A stretch of DNA of 64,000 nucleotides from Botryotinia globosa (lineage: Eukaryota > Ascomycota > Leotiomycetes > Helotiales > Sclerotiniaceae): assembly GCA_014898425.1 (NCBI GenBank), contig RCSZ01000016.1, positions 930,001 through 994,000 of the forward strand, read 5' to 3'. Every line of letters begins with the position of its first letter. Position 1 is the first letter of the stretch. The notes beneath the pieces were generated by a model. It did no database searches, was not told the origin of the DNA, and saw only the letters and a program-made list of their open reading frames with translations. Below are positions 11,370-20,964 of this stretch, piece after piece. A program made the translations under genes and the position numbers.

Positions 11370-11550
11370 TTATTAAAAAAAATTAATTCAATATATAATC
11401 TTAAAAGAATTGATAAAATAAAAAGACAAAAGATTTTGTTATTAATTAAAATTTAAGAAATCTATTAATATAATTCTTTTTGAATTATTTCAAAAATTGA
11501 AATTTATATTTAATATAAAAATATTGTAATAAATTTATATAATAATATTT
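11370..11550 (+). repeat. Internal AT-rich repeat, copy 2
   Basis: A direct repeat of copy 1 and an inverted repeat of copy 3. Copies 2 and 3 face each other across about 260 bases, so they could be the arms of a nested inverted-repeat insertion. Confidence 0.75.
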
Positions 11551-11807
11551 CATTTTTTATTATTGAAATGATTATTTAATAATATAATAAATTTTAATTT
11601 TCAAGATAATTAAAAAAAAAACTGTAACACTTTGCCTGAGAAGAACTACAAGAGCAGGGTACAATTTATCCTTAGAATCTATAACTAAAAAAACGAATGC
11701 AAAGTACTATAGAGCTTTCCTATATAATACTAGCTATGTATATATAATCTTATACATGCGCAAGTGTATATATAAGTAATCGCAACTGCGATTAAATGCG
11801 ATTCGTA

Positions 11808-11925
11808 ACAAAAACTATATCAATCGATTTCTTAAATTCTAATTAATAATAAAATCTCTTTCCTTTTGATTTTATCAATTCCTTTAAGATTATATATTGA
11901 ATTGAATATTTTCCTTAATATAAAT
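11808..11925 (-). repeat. Internal AT-rich repeat, copy 3 (inverted)
   Basis: Its reverse complement contains TTCAATATATAATCTTAAAG and AATTGATAAAAT, then a purine run and ATTATTAATTAGAATTTAAG, matching copies 1 and 2. It retains more G and C than they do, so it may be the least mutated copy. Confidence 0.75.
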
Positions 11926-11945
11926 ACACCTTTAAATTCTAAATA

Positions 11946-12009
11946 CGTTTTTGCTTCAGGCAAAAATCCATTTTTAGTGTATTATCCAAATGCGCGTCAT
12001 AGGCCTCGG
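11946..12009 (-). repeat. Right terminal inverted repeat
   Basis: Read on the minus strand, it starts CCGAGGCCTATGACGCGC and continues through AATACACTAAAAATGG. It is the less mutated of the two ends. The bases TA follow at 12010-12011. Confidence 0.85.
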
Positions 12010-12311
12010 TACTAGTACTGTACTTGTTTGAACAATATAAATATTTAAGCTCAGGTTCCGCCTGACCAGCTTTCAAAAATATTACTCTCTACTAGAATTT
12101 TCCCTCGGAAAAATAAGCTCGTTTTTTAAGCTCACGCAACGAAGCACAAAGAACAATATGTTCTCTTAGAGCTAATATGAAACCCAGATATTCTGGTCAC
12201 GTGATTGTGTTTAGGCCCTGCGCTTAACACGATCTGCAGGACCAAGGCTAGGCTTATATATTCTCAAACATCACAAGATCTTTTCTGTAATCTTGAAGCC
12301 TTACTTACAAA
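12010..12311. other. Short flank between transposon and F-box gene
   Basis: Immediately outside the right TA duplication. Composition returns to normal by about 12160. GGTCACGTGATTG at 12195 contains CACGTG, and a TATATA element lies at 12256, about 56 bases before the F-box start codon. This is likely the gene's core promoter. Confidence 0.55.
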
Positions 12312-13784
12312 ATGTCACTCCTTGTTCTACCTCCCGAAATCATCGAAATAATCGTATCGCTTGTATTGCCAGAAGGATTTGAGAGTCTGGCTTTGACCTG
12401 CCAAGAAACTCACGCAATATGCACACCATTCCTCGAATCTCACAATCAGTTTCGGTCACGATTCCATAGACTAGCATTGGGACCATCGTCATCGATCAAG
12501 ACATTGCTAGATCTCATCCTACGGATCGAATGCGAGCCTATAATTGCCCGTTATATTGTACACGCAGACTTTGGCATTGACAAATATCATTCTTATGTTC
12601 AGGATTTTTACCGTAGACATCACGGACCTCTGAAAAAGCTACTCGCTGTTTCTCATTATTTAAAGAAAGCAGGATTGGACTGGGAGGAATATCATGATTT
12701 CATTAAAGCGGATCTGAGACGGAATCGGTCCTCTAACAACTACTCACAACATATCACTGCTTTTGTCTTGACACTGCTCCCCAACGTCAAGACTCTCGTG
12801 TTGTCTCCTTGGCAGCCGGTTGAAGCCTCCAAAACACTTCTTGAGGCCATTGTTGCCGAAAACAAGCTATCGACGCTCCCATGTGAAGATCTTAGTCTCG
12901 CTCAACTTACTCATATCAAGATATTAACCTACACTAGAATCAAATTTGAATGGTGGAATAACTTTCCGTTGTTAGCACTGCCAAACATGCGGTCATACCG
13001 GGGCCCCAACTTTGTAGCGAGAGGTGCCTTATCCGTTGCACTCCCTCCCAAACCCATATCAGATTTTCGTTGTGGTCAGAGTCTCGAAACAGTCTATCTT
13101 AAAAACTGCTGTGTCAATGACGTAACCATTGCCAATCTTCTCAGACATTCCCCCCATCTTAGGAGTTTTAAATATACCCATTCGCCTGAGAAGGAACGCG
13201 ATGATGAGCCCTGGAATATTTGCAAGTTCATCGCAGCAATCGAAGGCGAGGCAGGAAGTTATCTTGAGGAACTTTCTATCAAGATTTGCGCGTCAACTTC
13301 CACTGAGGCTACCTCACTCAAAGACAGACCAATAGTTTCAATCGCCCCGGACGAGACGTTCATGCGTGGCTTTAAGTGTCTCCGCAAGCTTGCATTGCCT
13401 TTGGAAATTGCGATCTGTGATCGTGCCACTGCCGGATTTCGAGCTACAAATTCGGCACGCATTTTAGCGAACCAAGGGCCCAGAAACTTTAAGATATTCA
13501 TCAATGAGCTTCTACCTGCTTCTGTTTCCTATCTATCGCTATCATTAAGCGGAATAGATGTAGATGCAAGAAATGATATCATGAAGGCCATTGGAAATCA
13601 TTTTATTACACAACAGTCCCGGTTCCCTTCCACCCAAGAAATTCAACTTTTATTGCCTGGGGATAAAAGTTCAATCTACTTGTACAAAGAAAATCATCCA
13701 GAGGCAGCTGGAGAAGTCGAAAAGTTAGACGTCATTCCAAACCCTCCATTACGTGGTTTCTCTCTTGTCTATTTCCTTCAGTGA
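12312..13784 (+). CDS. F-box protein with leucine-rich C-terminal region
   Basis: A 490-residue frame. The N-terminus (LLVLPPEIIEIIVSLVLPEG followed by LALTCQETHAIC) fits the F-box pattern, a short helical motif that docks on Skp1 in SCF ubiquitin ligases. The rest has irregular leucine-rich segments (SLETVYLKNCCVND, LRKLALPLEIAIC, SVSYLSLSLSGIDV), as in many expanded fungal F-box families. The partner substrate is unknown. At the 3' end a strong acceptor-like sequence (TATTTCCTTCAG, ending 13781) is followed in another frame by a plausible continuation (KYWHQYDLQQIEAKIKWM) to a stop at 13995. An intron from 13724 (58 nt, weak GTTAGA donor) would join them in frame, so the true C-terminus may be longer. 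Confidence 0.8.
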   Translation: MSLLVLPPEIIEIIVSLVLPEGFESLALTCQETHAICTPFLESHNQFRSRFHRLALGPSSSIKTLLDLILRIECEPIIARYIVHADFGIDKYHSYVQDFYRRHHGPLKKLLAVSHYLKKAGLDWEEYHDFIKADLRRNRSSNNYSQHITAFVLTLLPNVKTLVLSPWQPVEASKTLLEAIVAENKLSTLPCEDLSLAQLTHIKILTYTRIKFEWWNNFPLLALPNMRSYRGPNFVARGALSVALPPKPISDFRCGQSLETVYLKNCCVNDVTIANLLRHSPHLRSFKYTHSPEKERDDEPWNICKFIAAIEGEAGSYLEELSIKICASTSTEATSLKDRPIVSIAPDETFMRGFKCLRKLALPLEIAICDRATAGFRATNSARILANQGPRNFKIFINELLPASVSYLSLSLSGIDVDARNDIMKAIGNHFITQQSRFPSTQEIQLLLPGDKSSIYLYKENHPEAAGEVEKLDVIPNPPLRGFSLVYFLQ

Positions 13785-14386
13785 AGGTCGTAATTTCCTT
13801 CATTACCGTCGCTGTTTGCTTAAGGACCCTACAAAGTACAGCGCGAAATACTGGCACCAGTACGATCTCCAACAAATTGAGGCGAAAATCAAGTGGATGA
13901 GTTTCAGTTGCAGGACTGATAGTGTGACGAGGTTCCTCGGCATGTTTGAAGATATGATACAGGGCATCAAACAAGTCGTTTTTCCGGCGAAATGAAAAGA
14001 TAGCTCGGTCGATAAAGATCACTTTCTTTATTGAAGGTTGCTGAAAGTCACCTTCTGTCTCTGAAACAAGAGTTCCATGATAAAGAAAATCTTTTGCAAG
14101 GGAGTCGAGGATCATGCATTGTTCTTGGATGGTTGTTGAATATTGGTTACTGTGATTCTGGAAGTAATGAGTGGGAGAAGCAAACAGCTACTGGAGCAGA
14201 GATCATATAATTTACAGTACTATGTAGATAGAGAACTCTGTAATATACTCTCTTATTATTATTTACTGACTAAATTGGAATGGCAGATGCTCGATTTATG
14301 TTAAGCTGAACTACAGGTGTGTGGCTATAAAGCAGAGGTTATGAGACAAAAACCATTCACTTCTCTACCACCGACCTATATATGAC
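13785..14386. other. Region between F-box gene and hydrolase
   Basis: The first 210 bases may hold an extra exon of the F-box gene (13782-13995, frame ending IQGIKQVVFPAK). The remainder is the shared 3' flank of two convergent genes, with no other gene seen. Confidence 0.4.
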
Positions 14387-15004
14387 TCACGAGTCAATTC
14401 TGCTCGCGTTGTCCCATTTTCCCAATTCTTTGACCAAATCGTCGGTTTCGACCAGCCTAGCATAGGAACCATCCAAGATCCCCATCGCTACTTTATGCAC
14501 TTCCTCCGCTCCTATCTTCTCTTTCTTGAAGTATTCGAGTCCAAAAGAAGCACATGCATCTACGACAACCACCATGTTTAATCCTAAATCCTTTGCACTT
14601 CTCACAGTGCTGTTGATGCATTTTGCACTTTCCATGCCAATAACCACAATCTCTCTGTCTCCACAGTCAAATTCTGAAAGACTTTCCTTTAGTTTACTAG
14701 ATGCAAATGCACTTCCAGTGTTCTTGATAAAGACTGGCTCATGAGGTAAAGGAACAGCGCAAGCATGTGGTGCGATGAAGCTAGCGTTGGCCTCGATCGG
14801 GTACAGTTCATCGCTGGGATCAGGCGAGTGGTGATGAACATGAAGTACTGGAAAGGATTGTTTGCGGAAGGCACTGATAATTGCGGTCACATTTGAAGTG
14901 AGGTTGGGGGTAGAGCGCGGACCCCAAGAAGATGGTGGATCGACCAAAATTTGATGGAGGTCGACGACGAGGAGAAGAGGCGACTTTGTGGGTGAAAAGA
15001 CCAT
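14387..15004 (-). CDS. Isochorismatase-like cysteine hydrolase
   Basis: A 205-residue intronless protein of the cysteine hydrolase (isochorismatase-like) superfamily. The three catalytic positions are visible: Asp15 in LLLVVDLHQ, Lys94 in VFIKNTGSAF and Cys129 in GMESAKCINSTVRSA. The family hydrolyses C-N or ether bonds in small molecules such as nicotinamide, ureidoacrylate, N-carbamoyl compounds or isochorismate. The sequence does not say which one is used here. Length is normal for the family (about 180-210) and no signal peptide is present, so it is probably cytosolic. The promoter to its right (15005-15200) has two CACGTG motifs about 12 bases apart. It is convergent with the F-box gene. 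Confidence 0.88.
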   Translation of the reverse strand: MVFSPTKSPLLLVVDLHQILVDPPSSWGPRSTPNLTSNVTAIISAFRKQSFPVLHVHHHSPDPSDELYPIEANASFIAPHACAVPLPHEPVFIKNTGSAFASSKLKESLSEFDCGDREIVVIGMESAKCINSTVRSAKDLGLNMVVVVDACASFGLEYFKKEKIGAEEVHKVAMGILDGSYARLVETDDLVKELGKWDNASRIDS

Positions 15005-16576
15005 ATTTGCTTTTGTAGATCAGATTCTATTATTCTTCGAGTTTGAAATATTGATTCATCAGAAAGTAAAGAAAGATAGCAAAGCCGCATTATGTGAGTC
15101 AGACATGCCGAGATTCACAAGAATGGGTCACAGTCACGTGGAGTTCACGTGGAATTTGTAGTAGCATGCCTTTCGATTGTGAGTGACTGGGAGAGTATAA
15201 AACTACACATTAATCCGAATTGCTGGAGGATCTTTTTCCGTTTTCAAACTTTACTTTATTGACCTTATAACAGCATGAATCCAGCAGCAATATTCGCGAA
15301 TTCGGATCCGACTACTGTGTGCCATGCTTGTACAATGCGAATAACGTGGAAACGTGGATGATTCGGTAATATATGTAAGATATCGGCAGTTTATGCTAGC
15401 TTTTAGGCGCTTTGCTGTTTGACGGGATGCAGAATCCAGAGATCTTGAAAATTTATAGTCTTTACATTGGCATCATTACTGGATAATATACATCGGGCTC
15501 AAACAAAGCTTCTGAGCATTCAGATGAGCATAACTTACACAAGCTCATTGAAATAAATATTACTCAGTTTCACAACAAACGTTTGAATGTTTTAATTCTA
15601 AGAGTCTCGGATGAAACAAACTTTCACATCACAGGTTGTGACTCTCGACGGGCGGAAGTTAGCAATTTGATAATCGTTGCTGCACAATGCAACCTTTCTT
15701 ATTTTGTAACTTGACGCATTCCTTTAGATATCTTGCAGCTTTTTACAGCTTCCATTCATAACTTCCAAACTTAATATGAGTGAGTACCTAAGTAGGTATC
15801 TATAGCTCACCTCGCCTTCATCTCCAAGTCTACAATAACCTCATTCACTCTCCTTCGCTTCGTTTCCCCACTCAAAAATTCAACCACTCGCTTGCCACAC
15901 AACAACAAGAACCAAAAGAGGGCAAAATCAAGCACTTCTTTCAAAATTAAAAATGATAGTGAGTGATATTTTTCTTTTCAAGCCATGACACAAAAAGAAA
16001 AAGCAGTCGGAAATGGCAAAACCTTGCCGCCCCATGAGAGGGGCGGGAGGAGAAACCCCGCGACGGGATTTTTTCCGATTCGAACCAGGCGTATTACCAC
16101 TCCACCACCAGACCGCATTTGACCTGAACAAACAGGACTGTTTGTCGCCTTTGCGATCTGGATGTGGAAGAGTCAGTTATCGCGGTATATATAGTCGTTT
16201 AAGGTTATCTATCTCGTATTTGATAAGGTGATGAACTGTGCAAGATCTTGAGGTGGTCGATGTTGAGGTTGTATTATGGTTTGGAAGAATTGGAAACGTT
16301 TGATGCTTAATGCGCCGTACTAGGACTAAAGGCTTTTAATTGATGGATTTATCTTCTTTTGGCTACGATTGTGTCATAATAAGAACATCATCCCCGCGAG
16401 GTGGACATTGAAGTTCAAAGGCGCATTGTGTCTTGGGAAGTACTTTCCATTCTTTGCTACATAAGTCCAATCATTCGCCAAAACATACCACACGTCCCAA
16501 GATCCATCATATCAACATCAATTCTCGACGTATTCCTCACTCCCGAAGCCCAAGCACATACATGCTTTCAACTCCA
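15005..16576. other. Intergenic region with a leader-like segment and a GC-rich island
   Basis: Tandem TCACGTGGAGTTCACGTGG at 15135 probably belongs to the hydrolase promoter. From 15780 to 15955 the sequence reads like a highly expressed 5' leader (CT-rich, then CAACAACAAGAACC and AAAATTAAAA), ending in ATGATA followed by a consensus GTGAGT donor, but no convincing downstream exon was found. At 16010-16140 there is a GC-rich island with inverted CCCC/GGGG and CCCGTCGCGGGG words. The short frames here have no known motif. Confidence 0.4.
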
Positions 16577-17447
16577 TCATGAAACAGTGTAAACACCACT
16601 TGCGCTGGCGGTTGGTGCAGCAGGGAGTGTTTGCGTAACTGAGATTGCACCACTGTAGAGAGCAGGACCAGGAATAGTATAAGTCGAAAGAGTTCCATAA
16701 ATACTGAACAGGATACCCGGATCGGTAGGAGTGTAAAAGCTAGTCGCGGGCACACCGGCTGGTTTTGTTGTTCCAGTACTCTTGATTGCAAGATTGACAC
16801 ACTGTGGATAACTTTGAGCGCCATTTGTAGAGCCAGCAGCATGGAGAGCGATGATCTCGTGGCGGAGAACGTAGTTTCCAGTCGCGATGTTTGAGGGAAT
16901 TGTGACAGTCCAGCTATTGTTGTTGGCAATCAATACATCTGTGCCCCATAACCCACTGGTCTCTGCCGTTGGACTGATCAATCCAACTTGATCAATCTTA
17001 AACCATTTCAGTGTTGTTTTGTCAACAGTCTCGCATGGACCATTGCAGTTGGCTAGGTAATCGATGACTGGACCCTTATGAGATACGGGCCATGGCGTCC
17101 ACTGAAGCTCAACCTTTCCACCTGCCTTAACGGGAGCCTCAATTTGGGCTGGTGTTGCGCCAACGTGGCAGATGATATCGGAAGTGGTGTACGCAGCTGG
17201 AGAGATGAAACCGTTGTCGAGGTCTTTAGGTATCAGCCAGCCGACGGTTACGGGAGTGGGTGAGGTATATTGGTAGCTTGGATTATACCCATTGTAGCTT
17301 GATATTGTTAGCTCAATTTCTGGAGAGTTGTAGCGTTTTTAAGGAGGGGAAATCTTACTATATTCCATCCGCGACGATTCCAGAGACTGTGCCATGGGCT
17401 TTCACGGCTGAAACGAGTACTAAAGCTGTGAGTTGCTTGGAAAACAT
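16577..17447 (-). CDS. AA9 (GH61) lytic polysaccharide monooxygenase
   Basis: Two exons (17447-17359 and 17297-16577; intron 17298-17358 with GTAAGA donor and GCTAAC branch) give a 269-residue secreted protein. A 17-residue signal peptide ends at AVKA, leaving His18 as the mature N-terminus (HGTVSGIVADG), the hallmark of the copper histidine brace. The second brace histidine is in IICHVGATPA (about residue 74), and the axial tyrosine lies in GAQSYPQC (about 193). These enzymes oxidatively cleave cellulose or related glucans outside the cell, with peroxide or oxygen plus a reductant. There is no carbohydrate-binding module, only a short Thr/Pro/Ala tail. A TATATAA element lies about 40 bases before the start codon. 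Regiospecificity cannot be read from the sequence. Confidence 0.95.
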
Positions 17448-19844
17448 GATCACTGTCTTGATGGAAAGGATTTTGGGTGGTTATATACTCAGACTGTATC
17501 TAGGAATTTGGTGGTCAATTTATACTTCGACTGCCAAGCATCGATATCTCCTCCTCCCTTTCCTGGATGACAGAAGCGAACACGGCAGTTCAATCTTACA
17601 AATGTACAAATGAAACTACAACGATGACAGAAATATTGGCATTAAAGCTTCTGGTCATAGGAGCAAATAAGTCGTCTTATGATCGATATTGAAAGCCTCA
17701 ATGCGAAGCAGATCGACTCTATATTAATATATTGAGTATTAGTCGTCATATAAACTCCGCCTATGGGATTGCAAATCTTGAGCGACCCTCCTTAAATCTT
17801 GCCTTGAAACGCCCCACATGCGGTGTTCCTTCGGCAGTGTTGCCACATACCCCGGATTTTCATTTAACGAATTTCAATTTCCCGGCGAGCCGTCGGGAAG
17901 CGTATACTCACATTTATCCGGAGTATGGGTCATGCAGGGGTGCGAGTAAAAGGGAGTATGTGCATTTGGGTGATAATGATATCACATGATCTTTGGTATG
18001 ATAACAAATGGAAAGGCGAAGAATAGCATGTGTCTACTGTATTGGAGTAAACATGGCGTATATGGTGACAAATATGCGAGGGAGAGTTTTTCTGGGATGG
18101 GAGCAATTCTCCGAAAGACTTTTACAACACTTTTGATTGATTTCATTTGGCACCAGGTGTGAAATGCTCTTACGAAGTCTTTGCCATTATTGAAATTAAG
18201 CAGTATAGAACAGAGAAGGGCTGCAAGTCACTGGATTATTAAAGATGCACCTCTCCCAAGTCAGATACACCTCCAAATATATGACAATCAATCATCATTG
18301 GAGGACAACACTTTGATATGTCCGTTAAAGTTCATGGACACTTATGCTTGCAAATATAAACAGGGTTCGTAGAAGAGTAATATTACAATCTAAAGCCTGC
18401 ATGGGAAAGTGTTGATACCCAAGTTTAGGAAGACTCTTGGATCACTGCAAGAGTACAAGACCCACCAAAATCTGAGGGTGCAAGCTCCTTCTTGGGTTTA
18501 AGTAGTGCAACGAAATTTGGTGAAATCTCAAGCTTATTTGTCAGAGTAGAGGATAAACACAAGTTACCAGTCAGTCTGGATGAATCTGATCAAAGGCGGT
18601 GCGTATCTGGAGTTAGATCAGGAAATCTTCTACATATTCGACCATGAGATTGGGTATTAGTGATATGAACGTATCTACTGCTCAGTATCAAAAGTTGTCA
18701 TGGCTCGACATCTAAGATGCTGTTGCGGTGTCTAAGAGACCGGCCAGAGACTTTGGGTTGTAAGAAAAATACACCAATACTAAGACTATTCCGGATATTG
18801 AGACGGTCATTGATTCAAACAATCTATCTGTCGAAACGGTTTGATTATTATCATTTTTTAAGTAAGTTATCAAGAATAATTGTAGTCTAGACTACTAAAC
18901 ACTCAAGTCTCTAAGTTGACAATCTGATTGAAAAACAAGAAATACATGCATAGCAATAAAGTGAAAATATGAAACTGATGCCAGCTTAACTCAAATGAAT
19001 CGGGACCAGGAGTTTGACTGAGACGGAGTTTGTGGTAACATGAACTAGCCCCCAACCACAACTTCAATTCGAAATCTAACATTTGCATTCATTCTTAAGA
19101 GCGCTTTCTATTTGTGTTTATTTGCCGAGTCGGCGCGAGTCTGTAGCAAAGGTTCCTAGTCCGCTTCCTGCGGAAGCAAGTGCTTTTCAACTTGCAATAG
19201 ACAAGGTTCAGCGGTAAGGATACCGCATAAGCCTATACAACTAAACTTCACGCATATTCACATGGAAAGCTTTTCCATGTAGTTGAAACAGATTGAAGTC
19301 TTGATTCGCTGATGGTCCAGCTTTTCGTGAAAGTTTTAGCATCTCGCGCATTATGTTTCGAGGGCTGGTAGACTGGTCTGTCCCTAGCCTTTAAAACTAC
19401 AAGAGCAAAAAGCTCACAAACATGCTTGCGCTGAACGTGTGGATAGTAGTGAACAAATTGGACAGACTCAGATTGCCGGTGCCAAGTTGTGTACCACATG
19501 CTGAGCAATAGCAGGAGAGAAGACAGCAGAACTTCCCACTTCCGCTCTCGGCATTGGACAACTTTAGACATTACAATGGAAACTTCATCAAATTCTCCAA
19601 ACCCATTTCACTCACAAGAGTCTTCCGAAATAACTTCATGCGCTAATGAAATGCCGTTGAAGTGGATATAAAGTTGTCGGTTCAGCTCCACAGCGAGGTG
19701 GATCAAAAGCGTAGCTACATCAGCCTCAGGCCAACAGATAGCTTAACCAGCCGACACCTCTCCTTGAACTGACGCAGCTTCAAGCCCCTCTACATTAACA
19801 ACTCGTACACCTTTTCCCATATTTACAAACGCAAATTGTTCAAT
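17448..19844. other. Long intergenic region
   Basis: About 2.4 kb with no supportable gene. The left end is the AA9 promoter. The last 120 bases before 19845 are CA-rich, typical of a leader for the Arp2/3 gene. A hairpin-like GC segment occurs at 19164-19180 (CCGCTTCCTGCGGAAGC). I recognise no transposase or other relic. Confidence 0.5.
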
Positions 19845-20684
19845 ATGCCCGTAAGTATTTGATATAGTTCTATGTTTCAATTCTTTCAATCGAGATATAC
19901 TCTCGAGATCAACATTTCAGAACTACTCTAATCTTCAAACACCTCACCCGTCACACCTTGGACAACGCTAACACACCACCTCTCCTAGGCTTACAACAGC
20001 ATATTCAACGAAGACTCCTCTACTCCTCTCCACCTAATTGGAAACTTCCCTCTCCTTCCCCTCCGCACAAAGGTCCGCGGACCCGCCTACACACTCCCTC
20101 TCGATCCCTCTCTCCCAGCACATCTCTCCCCAGAGCCCGATTCCGAATCCTACGATGCATTAGACGAAGTACTTTCGCTCTTCCGCGCCAACACATTTTT
20201 TCGCAATTTTGAAATCCAAGGGCCCCCAGACCGTCTCTTGATTTATGGAATTTTGTGGGTTAGCGAGTGCATTGGGAAAGTGAGACCAAAGATGGAGTTT
20301 AGGGAGGCGCAGAAGGAGGTTCAGAATATTGCGCTCGATAGCAATTTTGCCATTCCCGGAGAGCCAGGGTTTCCTTTGAATCAGGTAGGTTTGGTTTCTG
20401 TTTTATTTCTGCTGTTGGGTTCCTGGGTGTGGGCTTGGAATTGGAAATTGTGTATTGAAATAGGAGTCGGAATGAAATGCAGGAAGCTAACAGGCACTCC
20501 GAAATAGATGTTCGAAGCACCCGCCTCAAGACAAGAAGCCGAGACCCTCCGACAGTACCTAGGACAAGTGCGTCAGGAATTGGCAAGTAGATTGTTAGCA
20601 CGCATTTACGATACTGAGGATAGGATGCCAAGTAAATGGTGGTTGAGCTTCACGAAGAGGAAGTTTATGGGAAAGAGTCTGTGA
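19845..20684 (+). CDS. arc18 / ARPC3: Arp2/3 complex subunit 3 (p21-Arc)
   Basis: Three exons (19845-19850, 19989-20384, 20508-20684; introns 138 and 123 nt) encode 192 residues. The protein begins M-P and continues AYNSIFNEDSSTP, then the family segments IGNFPLLPLRTK and VRGPAYTLPLD, GPPDRLLIYGILWVSECIG, and the C-terminal MPSKWWLSFTKRKFMGKSL. ARPC3 is one of five non-actin-related subunits of the Arp2/3 complex, which nucleates branched actin at endocytic patches and growing tips. The length matches the family (about 175-195). The first exon is only six bases (ATG CCC), so ATG-to-stop searches miss the true start. The gene is convergent with Trm6, leaving 280 bases between the stops. Confidence 0.95.
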
Positions 20685-20964
20685 GGATGTCTGTAGATAT
20701 GAATATAAGCTGCTTAAAAAAAGGAAGATGAAGTTGCAAGTTGGGAACATGCATTTGTTAGGGAGTTGGTGGTGTTATTATGGGCGATACAAAGATACAG
20801 TTGTGGTTACGAAATGAAGCTAGGTGGAGGTGGAGAGAAGGATAGCCAGACAAAGTCCGCCAATCTTCCGGACTACTTTACCAAATACAATATCGAATCT
20901 ATACTTCACTAGATACGTGCACTGCAAGGAAAGTGCGATATATCAACTGCATTGGAGTCTAGCT

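Larger units (their letters stand above)
9786..12009. mobile_element. RIP-degraded DNA transposon with terminal inverted repeats and TA target duplication
   Basis: The sequence starting CCGAGGCCTATAACGCGC at 9786 recurs inverted at the right end (12009 reading leftwards, CCGAGGCCTATGACGCGC). The match extends about 60 bases, and the eight substitutions I count are all A/G or C/T transitions. A TA dinucleotide flanks each end (9784-9785 and 12010-12011), as Tc1/mariner/pogo-type elements produce. The 2.2 kb interior is extremely AT-rich and has no transposase frame, which fits repeat-induced point mutation of a once-coding element. Weaker similarity may carry the inverted repeats to about 100 bases. 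Assignment to Tc1/mariner is inferred from the TA duplication and size only. Confidence 0.85.

Noticed and set aside
16070..16125. tRNA-like boxes on the minus strand (TGGTGGAGTGG and GGTTCGAATCG)
   Set aside because: The A-like and B-like boxes are only about ten bases apart, leaving no room for an anticodon arm, and the T-arm flanks do not pair. No cloverleaf can be drawn.
18400..18900. Possible retrotransposon relic
   Set aside because: Translations in all frames are full of stops, and no reverse transcriptase, integrase or protease motif could be recognised.
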